A program made the translations under genes and the position numbers. Positions 36,383 to 56,293 of a stretch of 64,000 bases of DNA are shown here, piece by piece; within the stretch, counting starts at the first letter, position 1; each line of letters begins with the position of its first letter. The stretch spans positions 1,149,001-1,213,000 of the forward strand of contig OY759268.1 of assembly GCA_963662155.1 (NCBI GenBank), in the 5' to 3' direction. The DNA is from Lamellibrachia columna. Taxonomy: Eukaryota > Annelida > Polychaeta > Sabellida > Siboglinidae. The notes under the pieces are model-generated. The model was given only the letters and a program-made list of their open reading frames with translations. It ran no database searches and had not been told where the DNA came from.

Positions 36383-36604
36383 GTGATAATGCCTGTTTGA
36401 TCTTTGTGGGAGGAAATCTATCCAGCATGCAGTTCATCTGACAGAAGGGGTCCATCCTAGCTTTGTTGACGTTGCTCAGAGGACTCGTCCTCTTAATACA
36501 TTGGAAGACATCAGTGTTGTTGTAGCTAGATTACCTCAAAGGAATGTTTTGCTACGTAAAGGAAGGCCTCTGTTATTTCTTCATTATGATATCCAGGACA
36601 GCTA
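36383..36604 (+). pseudogene. Unidentified protein-like open fragment
   Basis: An open frame without an initiator reads HAVHLTEGVHPSFVDVAQRT, LEDISVVVARLPQRNVLLRK and GRPLLFLHYDIQDS before a stop at 36602-36604. It is not repetitive and looks protein-like, but I cannot assign a family. An AG (CTATCCAG) precedes HAVHL, so it could be an exon. Equally it could be a transposon relic at the edge of the compound repeat family. Confidence 0.3.
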
Positions 36605-36984
36605 ACCAGACCTTTTGCCTTTACCATTGAATGTGGATGTGATGTCGCAACCTGTTAGTGCGTGGAGTATTGGCAAAGTGTAGATGCACTTTCCAAAGCT
36701 TCCACTGATTGAATGGCATTATTGCTTTATAAGTTTGTGTTATGGAGGTACATGCCTTATGAGACCCAAATTGGAACAAGGATTCCTATAATGATGCAGA
36801 ACAGAGAAATGGAGTTTGACAGTTAGTCAGTCTGTCTCATTGGTTCATTAAACAAATATGTAACAACAAAGAAAATATGATGAAAAACAATTTTTTTCAG
36901 AAAGTTTATTTTTTCTATACCACCATCTTTGACTTCACATATTTTGTAATTAATACAATGATATTGATACATCCATCATACTTC
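36605..36984. other. Low-copy stretch
   Basis: No gene or repeat recognised. Confidence 0.4.
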
Positions 36985-38600
36985 CATTTAGTACAAATAA
37001 TTATCTTCGAAATGGTAACGTATTTATATAGTTAAACCAAACTTGAAAATATTATCATTTGTCGGAATTGCTATTATATTGTAGTTCACAAATAAAATAA
37101 ATAAAAACTATATATATATATATATATTTATTTTCAAATATCTTTTGAAGTTGTTACTTTAAAAAAACTTGTTTCTGGCACGTTTAGTGGTCTTAGTTAG
37201 TCTGTGTACTGAACTGTGAATGTTGCTACACCTAGCGTACAGTGAACAACTGTCATATTCTACAAATGTTCTAGAGGTCTTAGTTAGTCTGTGTACTGAA
37301 CTGTGAATGTTGCTACACCTAGCGTACAGTGAACAACTGTCATGTTCTACGAATGTTCTAGAGGTCTTAGTTAGTCTGTGTACTGAACTGTGAATGTTGC
37401 TACACCTAGTGTACAGTGAACAACTATCATGTTCTACAAATGTTCTAGAGGTCTTAGTTAGTCTGTGTACTGAACTGTGAATGTTGCTACACCTAGTGTA
37501 CAGTGAACAACTATCATGTTCTACAAATGTTCTAGAGGTCTTAGTTAGTCTGTGTACTGAACTGTGAATGTTGCTACACCTAGCATACAGTGAACAACTG
37601 TCATGCACTTGGCTCCCAGAGGAAATAATGTGGAATCCTGCAGCGGTCATCAATTCGACTCGAGAAATGTTGGGTTCAGCAGTGAAATATTGTGAAAATT
37701 TTTATAAACATTACTTCTTGTTGAATTGGATATTATTTTATGAAACAGTGATTGAAATATAAATATTGCTGTGCTGAATCTGCAGTGTACTATACATGCA
37801 GGAAATTACAAAATCTCATAATATATAATAAATTGTGTTATATTTATACAATGACATTATTTTTTCTATACATTTCTCCAACAATTATATCACCACAATC
37901 ACCGTGCAAGAATATGTTGGTGTTCTTTATATTATTGTTGGCAGGGAAACAAAGCCCAGGTTCTGCAAAAAAGTATACAAATATCTTCATAATCATGGAA
38001 GTTATGACTTTTTATATTGAAATGTGTTGGTCTATTGACATGGCTAATTAGACAGTGTTGATTTATTATTTGAGTTGCTATTAATGACAAATGAATGATG
38101 CCTATTTATGACCCTACTTAATTTGTTTTGAAACCCTGAACAAATTATACAAATATCTTCATACTTAGTTATGGCCTTTTATGAAAAGGCCATGTTGATT
38201 TTTTTTTAATTAGTTAATTAGCTCATATTGACTTAGTCATTGCATCAAATGAGTTATGAAATGATTGAGTGATGCATATTTAATGTGTTTGTAAACCATG
38301 AACAAATTATACAAATATCTTCATAATCATGGAAGTTATGGCTTTTTATCAAAATGTATCAAAATTGTATACTTTCATGCACTAATTAGCCAATATTGAT
38401 TTATTAATCGCATTAACTGAGTTACTACAATTTCTCTACAATTTTGTTGTAATTCATTTGTTTGTATTTTTCTAATTTGCTGTGATATGATTAAATGTAT
38501 TTTCATTTCTTGCAATGAATAAAATATGACTATGGTTATTAATGATACTCGACTGGATTACGTATATTTATGACCTTAATTAATGTGTTTGCAAATCCTG
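36985..38600. repeat. Compound repeat family, copy 2 (partner 22100-24000)
   Basis: The order is as in copy 1: AATAATTATCTTCGAAATGG lead-in, 87-bp array, single-copy part, then units containing ATCTTCATAATCATGGAAGT. It lacks the ~400-bp block found in copy 1. An (AT)n tract sits at about 37110-37127. Confidence 0.85.
37190..37606. repeat. 87-bp tandem array, about 5 copies
   Basis: Same monomer as at 22294-22642, with one more copy. The minus strand is again open as a 29-residue repeat. Confidence 0.95.
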
Positions 38601-39356
38601 AAAACATTATTAAAATATATGAACAAATAAAAAATTATGCTATATTAGTCATACATTTATTGAAAGAAGACAAAAGATCGAGTCTTGTACGTCTCTATAC
38701 GAAATACAATCAATTTCCGAATTTTTACTTTATTAAAATTGCGATATCTTTGGATCTAATAGTAATAAAGATATATTAATAAATAAACAGTTTTGTGTTC
38801 CTTTACATGCCACCTTCAATTTAAAGCAATGTTCTATCATATTATTTTTTTAACTTCAAATGTCTATATACCCATGATCATATGCCACCAAAATGTTCGG
38901 GACGCGTAAGTAATCGTCTGATGTCACTATTTCAGTACTAACAACAGTACTGCCAGTAGGCCATTTTGATTATCGCCAATTGACAACATTTTCGGTTTTG
39001 GTGGCTTTTCGAGCATTTCGTTGCTTTATTGCCATATTGGTCAAATTATATGTGTGTATTTACAGCATATATAGATCTGTATTAGTACTATTACCTATTG
39101 TTGGCAGCTTAGTTAGATTATTTGGATTCAGTAGTCGCATAACTTCCGTGGTTTTTACTTCATGTCAAACATTTAGAATTTAACTACCCGTGAATAAGTG
39201 TAAATAAAACTGTAATGTTTATGCACATTCGTGTAGTTTTGCCGAGAATAGCTGTTTGCAAGTGCGCTAACAGTAGCGCCACGTGGTGGGCAAGAAACCA
39301 ACCACATGTGATAGTGACACCTCACGGAGTCTGGATAAAGGAGGTTTCTGTCAACT
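38601..39356. promoter_or_regulatory. Upstream region of EBPL
   Basis: Low-copy sequence preceding the EBPL start codon. A perfect E-box CACGTG lies at 39280-39285, about 75 bp before the ATG. No TATA box is obvious. The transcription start cannot be fixed from sequence alone, and this stretch must contain the 5' UTR unless a further upstream exon exists. Confidence 0.4.
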
Positions 39357-46824
<7,468 letters not shown>

Positions 46825-47107
46825 TCGGTGGTCAAGCTGACTACAAACAAGTTGTCTGACTGGTGATCAAGATCGCACACAAAGGGGAGCTTACAAGGGG
46901 TCACTCGCAACTGTCACCATTTAACTATTCATACAAAGTGCATTATTTCTCATACTTGTTTTCCACGATGTGAATTTCCAAGATGTTGGACTGTATTACA
47001 GCACCACATAGTTACACAGCACCATGCAGTTACACAGCACCGCACGGTTACACAGCACTGCACGGTTACATAGCTCCATACGGAAACAGTTTTAAATAAT
47101 ACTAGTA
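46825..47107. other. EBPL 3' flank with short repeats
   Basis: Probable 3' UTR. Units around GTTACACAGCACC(G/A) repeat at about 46998-47070. Confidence 0.5.
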
Positions 47108-48172
47108 TTTCCATAACAGTATGCAGGCCTTGACGCTCCTTAGTACACAGGCCTTGACCCACCTTCCTTAGTACACGTGCCTTGATGCTTCTTCCTCAGT
47201 ATGCGGGCCTTGACCCTCCTTCCTGAGAACTCGGGCCTTGACCCTCCTTCCTTAGTACGCAGGCCTTGACCCTCCTTCCTTAGTACGCAGGCCTTGACCC
47301 TCCTTCCTTAGTATGCAGGGCATTGCAGGCCCTCCTTCCTTGGTACTCAGGCCTTGGCCCACCTTCCTTGGTACTCAGGCGTTGACCCTCCTTCCTTGGT
47401 ACTCAGGCCTTGGCCCACCTTCCTTGGTACTCAGGCCTTGACCCTCCTTCCTTGGTACTCAGGCCTTGACCCTCCTTCCTTGGTACTCAGGCCTTGACCC
47501 ACCTTCCTTGGTACTCAGGCCTTGACCCTCCTTCCTTGGTATGCAGGCCTTGATCCTCCTTCCTTGGTACTCAGGCCTTGACCCTCCTTCCTTGGTACTC
47601 AGGCCTTGACCCTCCTTCCTTGGTACTCAGGCCTTGACACTCCTTCCTTGGTACTCAGGCCTTGACCCTCCTTCCTTGGTACTCAGGCCTTGACCCTCCT
47701 TCCTTGGTACTCAGGCCTTGGCCCACCTTCCTTGGTACTCAGGCCTTGACCCTCCTTCCTTGGTACTCAGGCCTTGACCCTCCTTCCTTGGTACTCAGGC
47801 CTTGACCCTCCTTCCTTGGTACTCAGGCCTTGGCCCACCTTCCTTGGTACTCAGGCCTTGACCCTCCTTCCTTGGCCCACCTTCCTTGGTACTCAGGCCT
47901 TGACCCTCCTTCCTTGGTACTCAGGCCTTGACCCTCTTTCCTTGGTACTCAGGCCTTGACCCTCCTTCCTTGGTACTCAGGCCTTGACCCTCCTTCCTTG
48001 GTACTCAGGCCTTGACCCTCCTTCCTTGGTACTCAGGCCTTGACCCACCTTCCTTGGTACTCAGGCCTTGGCCCACCTTCCTTGGTACTCAGGCCTTGAC
48101 CCTCTTTCCTTGGTACTCAGGCCTTGACCCTCCTTCCTTGGTACTCAGGCCTTGACCCTCCTTCCTTAGGTA
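47108..48172. repeat. 28-bp tandem array, about 37 copies
   Basis: The unit contains CCTTCCTTGGTACTCAGGCC and TTGACCCT. It lies 3' of EBPL, possibly inside its 3' UTR. Confidence 0.95.
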
Positions 48173-48363
48173 AATGTTGACAATTGTGAACAGCTGCTTT
48201 GTGTGTCTCCAAGTCACCGTCAGAGGCTCCGTGATATGGGTCACTGACTCTACTAGTCATGTTAACATTAGGGCACGTTCTGATCAGTCTTTTCTAAGTT
48301 AGCCAAGCATGTCATGGACATACTTGACCCATTCATGATAAATATTGACTGCTCTCTTGTCAG

Positions 48364-48369
48364 AATAAA
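48364..48369 (+). promoter_or_regulatory. Candidate EBPL poly(A) signal
   Basis: The first clear AATAAA downstream of the EBPL stop on the + strand. Using it would place the whole 28-bp array in the 3' UTR. A variant signal nearer the stop is equally possible. Confidence 0.25.
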
Positions 48370-48640
48370 GAATGTGTAGTTAACACATCCACAGATTGTA
48401 TGTGTTTACTAGTGAACACATACACAGATTGTGTTTACTTGTGAACACACACAGATTGTGTGTGTTTACTAGTCAACACATCCACATATTGCGTGTGTAT
48501 ACCAGTCAACACATCCACATATTGTGTGTATACTAGTCAAAACATCCACATATTGTGTGTGTATACTAGTCAAAACATCCACATATTGTGTGTGTATACT
48601 AGTCAACACATCCACATATTGTGTGTATACTAGTCAACAG
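48370..48640. repeat. ~35-bp repeat array, about 8 copies
   Basis: Units with ACACATCCACATATTGTGTG and TATACTAGTCAA vary in length between copies. Confidence 0.88.
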
Positions 48641-48904
48641 ATCCACAGAAATAATGTCTTCCCAAGAACTGTGACATTTGTTTGTCATCTGTTTGTAACA
48701 TTTTGTAATGTCTGCATTAAATGCAATTTTCTTAATACTGGATTGTATGTGAAATATTAATTTACGTGATCAACACTGCACAACATTTTTGCGTGGAAGA
48801 AATTTTATGAATTTCTCCAGCAAAATGTACTATATTAACATCATTTGTTATTTAATATAAAATTATCAATATAGTATTACTACAGGCAATATGCTTGCTA
48901 TACT

Positions 48905-49470
48905 GACCCACTTATGACTCCTGGCAACACTCAGTCAATGACAACTTATGACTCTTGGCAACACTCGGTCAATGACAACTTATGACTCCAATGACAACTT
49001 ACGACTCCTAGCACCATTCGGTCAATGACAACTTATGACTCCTGGCACCACTCGGTCAATGACAACTTATGACTCCAATGACAACTTACGACTCCTAGCA
49101 CCATTCGGTCAATGACAACTTATGACTCCTGGCACCACTCAGTCAATGACAACTTATGACTCCTGGCACCACTCGGTCAATGACAACTTACGACTTCTGG
49201 CACCACTTGGTCAATGACAACTTGACTCCTGGCACCACTCGGTCAATGACAACTTACGACTCCTAGCACCACTCGGTCAATGACAACTTATGACTTCTGG
49301 CACCACTCGGTCAATGATAATGACAACTTACAACTCCTGGCACCACTCGGTCAATGACAACTTATGACTTCTGGCACCACTCGGTCAATGACAACTTATG
49401 ACTCCTGGCACCACTCGGTCAATGACAACTTATGACTCCTGGCACCATGGTTAATGACAATGACAACTTT
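48905..49470. repeat. 34-bp tandem array, about 16 copies
   Basis: The unit contains CACTCGGTCAATGACAACTT and ATGACTCCTGGCAC. Some units are truncated or duplicated. Confidence 0.94.
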
Positions 49471-50482
49471 CCAAGTCCTCGTATGTGGACATTTGACGTA
49501 TCAACTCGCAACAGTCAGAGAAAACACAATACGTACCATCCCCACTGCAGGGGATTTTTAATGTATGAATGATCCCAATGGACCCCGGGCATGCCTAAAA
49601 ATGTCAGCCCCTTACATGCAGACCTGACAGAGAGGAGGGAATATACAGTCACAAAGTGCTTCATATTATGGTTGAATCATACATTGAACACCCTGTGTTG
49701 TGTTTAAAGACATAACTCCTTATGTTCAACAACACACAAAATGTGTGAGCGCACGTGCGCGTTTTGTGCAGCCGTGTTACATAACATTACAAAATGCTAC
49801 AGAAACATTTACTATGATGCAGCACAGCGCTAAACGCCGGGTTGACCCCAATAACACTTTGAAATCAAAGCTGGTGTGAATTCTCAAGCCACTGTCTTCG
49901 CAGAAAATCAGATTTATTTATACAAGAGAACCAAACGAGAACAGTAAATGTCCACATACAATGCTTGTTTAAGGGCAAAGTACAACTTTCACTGGTTAAC
50001 TAAATGAGTGTTTTACGAGACATTGTAACAGTGAATTTATTAGTATTTATAATATATTGGTTAGTTAAAAATAGTATTGTGTTAATATCATGATCTTTCA
50101 TATCTTAATATTTTAGAAAATACACAATTTGCTAATGGAATAAAATATGCAAGTTTTATGACATATGCAGATATCACTCTACAGGAATTATTCAGACAAA
50201 AAAGTTCACCATTAGAGGTGAAATATAATGTTTGTCCTCGAGTGACTGACTGGTCAGTCCAGTTCCTTAGAGGTGAAATATAATGTTTGTCCTCAGGTGA
50301 CTGACTGGTCTGTCCAGTTCCTGGTTTATACAATTTCTGACAATAAATTTAATACTGTAATCAAGAAAAAACATGAAGTATAATATTGTTAGTTTAAATG
50401 TTCTTTGATACTTAAAAATAATAATTTTATTACAAAAAATTTCTTCATATCAGTTAACCAATGAATATCGTTGTAAATTCCC
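49471..50482. other. Intergenic stretch between convergent EBPL and KPNA genes
   Basis: No gene. It holds a perfect 12-bp palindrome GCGCACGTGCGC at 49749-49760 and a 58-bp direct duplication at 50214-50329 containing GAGGTGAAATATAATGTTTG. Confidence 0.55.
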
Positions 50483-50488
50483 TTTATT
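50483..50488 (-). promoter_or_regulatory. Candidate KPNA poly(A) signal
   Basis: TTTATT on the + strand (AATAAA on the minus strand), about 1.6 kb downstream of the KPNA stop codon. Confidence 0.3.
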
Positions 50489-52105
50489 GCATTCTCTCTC
50501 AGTTAAGTATGTCAGTCCTACACTGCCTGGTACCAATGCCATAAACTGCCCGGTACCAGTGCCAGAGCTACATTTGCATTGTCACGGTCTCCTTGCCATG
50601 TTAACCGTGCCAACAGATGGAGCTGTTAGCACCAGCCGAAGCTGTTCACTGCGCATGGCCCACTGGTACTGTCTCGTGTTGACCAACTTTTACGAGCTGT
50701 GTTTGGAGCATCAGTGTCAGTCGGCGTCAGTGTCAGAACGGTCAATTATGGGAAACACGGTAAGTAATCATTTCTTTGCAAACTGTTTTGTGTTGCTCGG
50801 CCGTATCTGTAGCAGTGCACCCCTGTGGTTCTATGTACATGATCACCCCCCCCCTCCCTCCCCCTTCTATCACCCCACACTGGTGCATAGCCTGCTTGTG
50901 TTGATGCTTCTTGAAACTGTTGTTGACACTTGTTTGTTTGAGTTTGGCGCCGTGACATGGACACGTTGACGTGGTGACACACAGACGTGTCATCGCTCCT
51001 TCGACGTTCCGACAAGTAAAAAAGTCAATCTCTTCCCACTGCAAAAGTAACCATCAAAAATGTCAAACAACAATGAATGTCGCTGATCCGGTGACGGCAC
51101 AACTATAAAAATACCAGTGAAAACAATTGCCCCCCCGAGTCACGCCAGTTCCCGCATTACTGGGAACTGCTAAAATCATAAATTGGCTCCCAAGACGAAC
51201 ACTTCGACTGCAGAAGTCGGTCTTGGGTTGGGGCTGCCCAAAACTAGAGGGACCGTCTTGATACAAACAGTTGTTTTTATGAAAAACGTTTCGGTCTGGC
51301 ACATACGAATGCACCCTGCTAGGTATGAGTGGAAGGAACCGCGCAATGTGCAAAACGCCCTGAAAAGCGTCCAGCGAACATCGGGGCGTGACACGGTGAA
51401 TGTCACAATGCAGCAACACATTCCATAGTCCTCCCCTAAGTATCAGGTAGAGTGTTCATGCCAGCACCTCCAGCTGAGGCAGCAAGCAGGGTATAAACAG
51501 GTATATGTCACCTCGCCGGCACGCACACACAGGGCGCTTGCAACAACCCATTATTTCTTGTGAAACGCCCCGTGCTAGATCGCAGCGTATCAACACTACT
51601 GTACACAACACGAGGCAGTCGCCCGGCCGCGGTAAAAATTCCGCCATCACGTGTTTTGCCCATTCCCATCTGCACCGTTGCAGTTGACATCCAGGGGGCG
51701 CCACATATCACACACATGCATGCCCGCATGCACTCTCTCATTCACGCAATGTTCACACGAGAAGTGATCGTCTGCGATAACGTTCCCCGCATCTTGAGCG
51801 GCAGCATTAACGCTGAACCGAAGCAGCAGCGAACGTCACTCTGACCGACCACCAGGGCGTGCTGCTGCTTGCATCAAAATCTCATCCTGACGGATGTGTT
51901 CCTGCACACACGTAGCGGTTGACCCCCAACATTCGCAAGGTTCATTCGTCCATTCATCTGTCGCTCCTTCTCTCGTTCCGTCTGTCGCCGTCCGCACGAT
52001 GGCGACACCACGCTGCAGTCATCACGTTCACGCACACAGCCGTCCGCCGCAGACACGCTCACAATGTCGTTGTTGTCATCACCAAATGTTGGTTGGTGGT
52101 GCCAC
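50489..52105 (-). other. Probable KPNA 3' UTR or 3' flank
   Basis: A non-repetitive, relatively GC-rich stretch that follows the KPNA stop on the minus strand. Several short overlapping ORFs on both strands have no recognisable domain and I regard them as chance. Confidence 0.4.
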
Positions 52106-52201
52106 CTAGAACTTGAAGCCTTCACTAGGTATCGGTGCGTCCGGGTCGAAACGGAATCCCTCAGTGGTAGAGTCGGGAACTAAGTTCTGGTCTTCCTCGT
52201 A
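52106..52201 (-). CDS. KPNA3: KPNA terminal exon
   Basis: Encodes [20 protein letters not shown] and then [11 protein letters not shown] and TAG (stop at 52108-52106). The acceptor is GTGTTTGCAG. The acidic start and the final EGFKF correspond to the vertebrate acidic tail ending KEFNF. Confidence 0.9.
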   Translation of the reverse strand, partial: YEEDQNLVPDSTTEGFRFDPDAPIPSEGFKF

Positions 52202-55200
52202 CTGCAAACACACACATGGTAACACCACTGTTAGAAAGTAACACACACACGGTGACACCACTGTTAGAAAGTAACACACACATGGTGACACCACTGTTAG
52301 AAAGTAACACACACATGGTGACACCACTGTTAGAAAGTAACACACATGGTGACACCACTGTTAGAAAGTAACACACACATGGTGACACCACTGTTAGAAG
52401 TAACAACGAAGTGAGACTGTACAAGTGTCAATGTGTGAGACAGACGCGTGATGTCACAAGGGTGGACTCAGTACTGTACAAGTGTCAATGTGTGAGACAG
52501 GCGCGTGATGTCACAAGGGTGGACTCAGTACTGTACATGTGTCAATGTGTGAGACAGACGCGTGATGTCACAAGGGTGGACTCAGTACTGTACATGTGTC
52601 AATGTGTGAGACAGGCGCGTGATGTCACAAGGGTGGACTCAGTACTGTACAAGTGTCAATGTGTGAGACAGGCGCGTGATGTCACAAGGGTGGACTCAGT
52701 ACTGTACAAGTGTCAATGTGTGAGACAGACGCGTGATGTCACAAGGGTGGACTCAGTACTGTACATGTGTCAATGTGTGAGACAGACGCGTGATGTCACA
52801 AGGGTGGACTCAGTACTGTACAAGTGTCAATGTGTGAGACAGGCGCGTGATGTCACAAGGGTGGACTCAGTACTGTACAAGTGTTAATGTGTGAGACAGA
52901 CGCGTGATGTCACAAGGGTGGACTCAGTACTGTACATGTGTCAATGTGTGAGACAGACGCGTGATGTCACAAGGGTGGACTCAGTACTGTACATGTGTCA
53001 ATGTGTGAGACAGACGCGTGATGTCACAAGGGTGGACTCAGTACTGTACAAGTGTCAATGTGTGAGACAGGCGCGTGATGTCACAAGGGTGGACTCAGTA
53101 CTGTACAAGTGTTAATGTGTGAGACAGACGCGTGATGTCACAAGGGTGGACTCAGTACTGTACAAGTGTCAATGTGTGAGACAGACGCGTGATGTCACAA
53201 GGGTGGACTCGGTACTGTACAAGTGTCAATGTGTGAGACAGACGCGTGATGTCACAAGGGTGGACTCAGTACTGTACATGTGTCAATGTGTGAGACAGAC
53301 GCGTGATGTCACAAGGGTGGACTCAGTACTGTACATGTGTCAATGTGTGAGACAGACGCGTGATGTCACAAGGGTGGACTCAGTACTGGTGAATTCAAAC
53401 AATTACTTACATGCACAAAGTCAGATAGTTTTTATTGTAAAGTTGTATTATGCAGTATACTGACCATAGTTTCACTGTTTTTTCTGTTTAATTTGAATGT
53501 TTCAATCCCCACACCCACCCAACTGAAGTATGTGTCGACAATCTACCCACACCCACCCGACTGAAGTATATGTCAACAATCTACCCACACCCACCCGACT
53601 GAAGTATGTGTCAACAATCTACCCACACCCACCCGACTGAAGTATGTGTCAGCAATCTACCCACACCCACCCCACTGAAGTATGTGTCGACAATCTACCC
53701 ACACCCACCCCACTGAAGTAACTGTCAACAATCTACCCACACCCACCCGACTGAAGTATATGTCAACAATTTACCCACACCCACCCGACTGAAGTATGTG
53801 TCAACAATCTACCCACACCCACCCCACTGAAGTATGTGTCGACAATCTACCCACCCCCACCCCACTGAAGTATGTGTCGACAATCTACCCACACCCACCC
53901 CACTGAAGTATGTGTCGACAATCTACCCACACCCACCCCACTGAAGTATGTGTCAACAATCTACCCACACCCACCCCACTGAAGTAAGTGTCAACAATGT
54001 AGTTGAATTTACCCACTCACCCCATTTACTACATCGCACTCACCCCACTGAAGCATGTGTCAACAATCTGCCCCACACTCACCCCATTGAAGTGTTAGCA
54101 ATGTACCCCCCACTCACCCCATTAAATGATGTGTCAACAAACTACCCCATACTCACCCCATTGAAGTAAGTGTCAACAATCTACCCCACACTCATCCCAC
54201 TGAAGTAAGTGTCAACAATCTACACACATTCACCCAACTGAAGTGTCAACAATATATCCCACAATTAGCCCATTGAAGTGTTAACAATGTACCCCACTGA
54301 AGTAAATGTCAACAATGTACCCCACAGAAGTAAATGTCAACAATCTACCTCACACTCACCCCACTGAAGTAAGTATCAACTATCTCGTAGGCGAGTTTAT
54401 AGATGTCCTCATTTTCGTGGTTCTGAAGCATTTCAATCTTGTCCAGACCTGTAACCACGGTAACAATGTTATGATGACAACAATGACGAAACCATGGCAA
54501 TGTCAGCTGACAAGAACAAATTTGATTAAATAAATGTTACATATCATAGGGAAGTTATTCTGGTACACGGACATATTAGAAACTACAAACATATCATAGG
54601 GAAGTTATTCTGGTACAAGGACATATCAGAAACTACAAATATATCATAGGGAAGTTATTCTGGTACAAGGACATATCAGAAACTACAAACATATCATAGG
54701 GAAGTTATTCTGGTACAAGGACATATCAGAAACTACAAACATATCATAGGGAAGTTATTCTGGTACAAGGACATATCAGAAACTACAAACATATCATAGG
54801 GAAGTTATTCTTGTACAAGGACATATCAGAAACTACAAACATATCATAGGGAAGTTATTCTGGTACAAGGACATATCAGAAACTACAAACATATCATAGG
54901 GAAGTTATTCTGGTACAAGGACATATCAGAAACTACAAACATATCATAGGGAAGTTATTCTTGTACAAGGACATATCAGAAACTACAAACATATCATAGG
55001 GAAGTTATTCTGGTACAAGGACATATCAGAAACTACAAACATATCATAGGGAAGTTATTCTGGTACAAGGACATATCAGAAACTACAAACATATCATAGG
55101 GAAGTTATTCTGGTACAATGACATATCAGAAACTACAAACATATCATAGGGAAGTTATTCTGGTACAAGGACATATCAGAAACTACAAACATATCATAGG

Positions 55201-56248
55201 GAAGTTATTCTTGTACAAGGACATATTAGAAACTACAAACATATCATAGGGAAGTTATTCTGGTACAAGGACATATTAGAAACTACAAACATATCATAGG
55301 GAAGTTATTCTGGTACAAGGACATATCAGAAACTACAAACATATCATAGGGAAGTTATTCTGGTACAAGGATATATCAGAAACTACAAACATATCATAGG
55401 GAAGTTATTCTGGTACAAGGACATATCAGAAACTACAAACATATCATAGGGAAGTTATTCTGGTACAAGGACATATCAGAAACTACAAACATATCTGGAG
55501 CAGACCAGAAACTCTCCAAGAACAATGTCACATAAATGTCTGCCATGAGCCTGGAAAGACAAAATGGTGTCACAAAAAAGCAAATGCAACCTTGGCTTTC
55601 CTACGAACAAACCTCAAAATTTAGCAGGAAAAATTTTAAACCAGTGCATATTTCACTTTAGCTAGACCCCAGTTAGAATATGCGCTGCCCTACATGCAAA
55701 GGCAAAAACACATCTTTCATAGCCAAGTATCAGGACAGCACTAGATAACTTCTGGGTTAGTGCAGCAAAGCGGAGATTTCTTTGAACTATGATCACGCTG
55801 GGCAGTGAGATAGTGAGCCACACTGCTAGGTCTAAATGAGTTATGGGTCAGTAAACTGGGCAGTGAGATAGTGAGCCACACTGCTAGGTCTAAATGAGTT
55901 ACAGGTCAGTAAACTGGGCAGTGAGATAGTGAGCCACACTGCTAGGTCTAAATGAGTTATGGGTCAGTAAACTGGGCAGTGAGATAGTGAGCCACACTGC
56001 TAGGTCTAAATGAGTTATGGGTCAGTAAACTGGGCAGTGAGATAGTGAGCCACACTGCTAGGTCTAAATGAGTTACGGGTCAGCAAACTGGGCAGTGAGA
56101 TAGTGAGCCACACTGCTAGGTCTAAATGAGTTACACAGAGGTGCCAACATTGTCTGAGAGAAAATAGGAAGACGTAACGTAGTGCTGAAGGAATGCAGCG
56201 GCAGCAATGTGCATGCACAAACACATATATGATATATATACATATACG

Positions 56249-56293
<45 letters not shown>

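Noticed and set aside
49749..49760. GCGCACGTGCGC palindrome as a regulatory site
   Set aside because: Perfect, but short and isolated between the 3' ends of two genes. No supporting context.
50487..52124. Overlapping ORFs of 60-160 codons on both strands downstream of KPNA
   Set aside because: No recognisable domain. The position fits the KPNA 3' UTR, and similar lengths arise by chance in GC-richer sequence.
52411..53463. 19-residue repeat ORFs ([19 protein letters not shown])
   Set aside because: 57-bp intronic array antisense to KPNA, not a gene.
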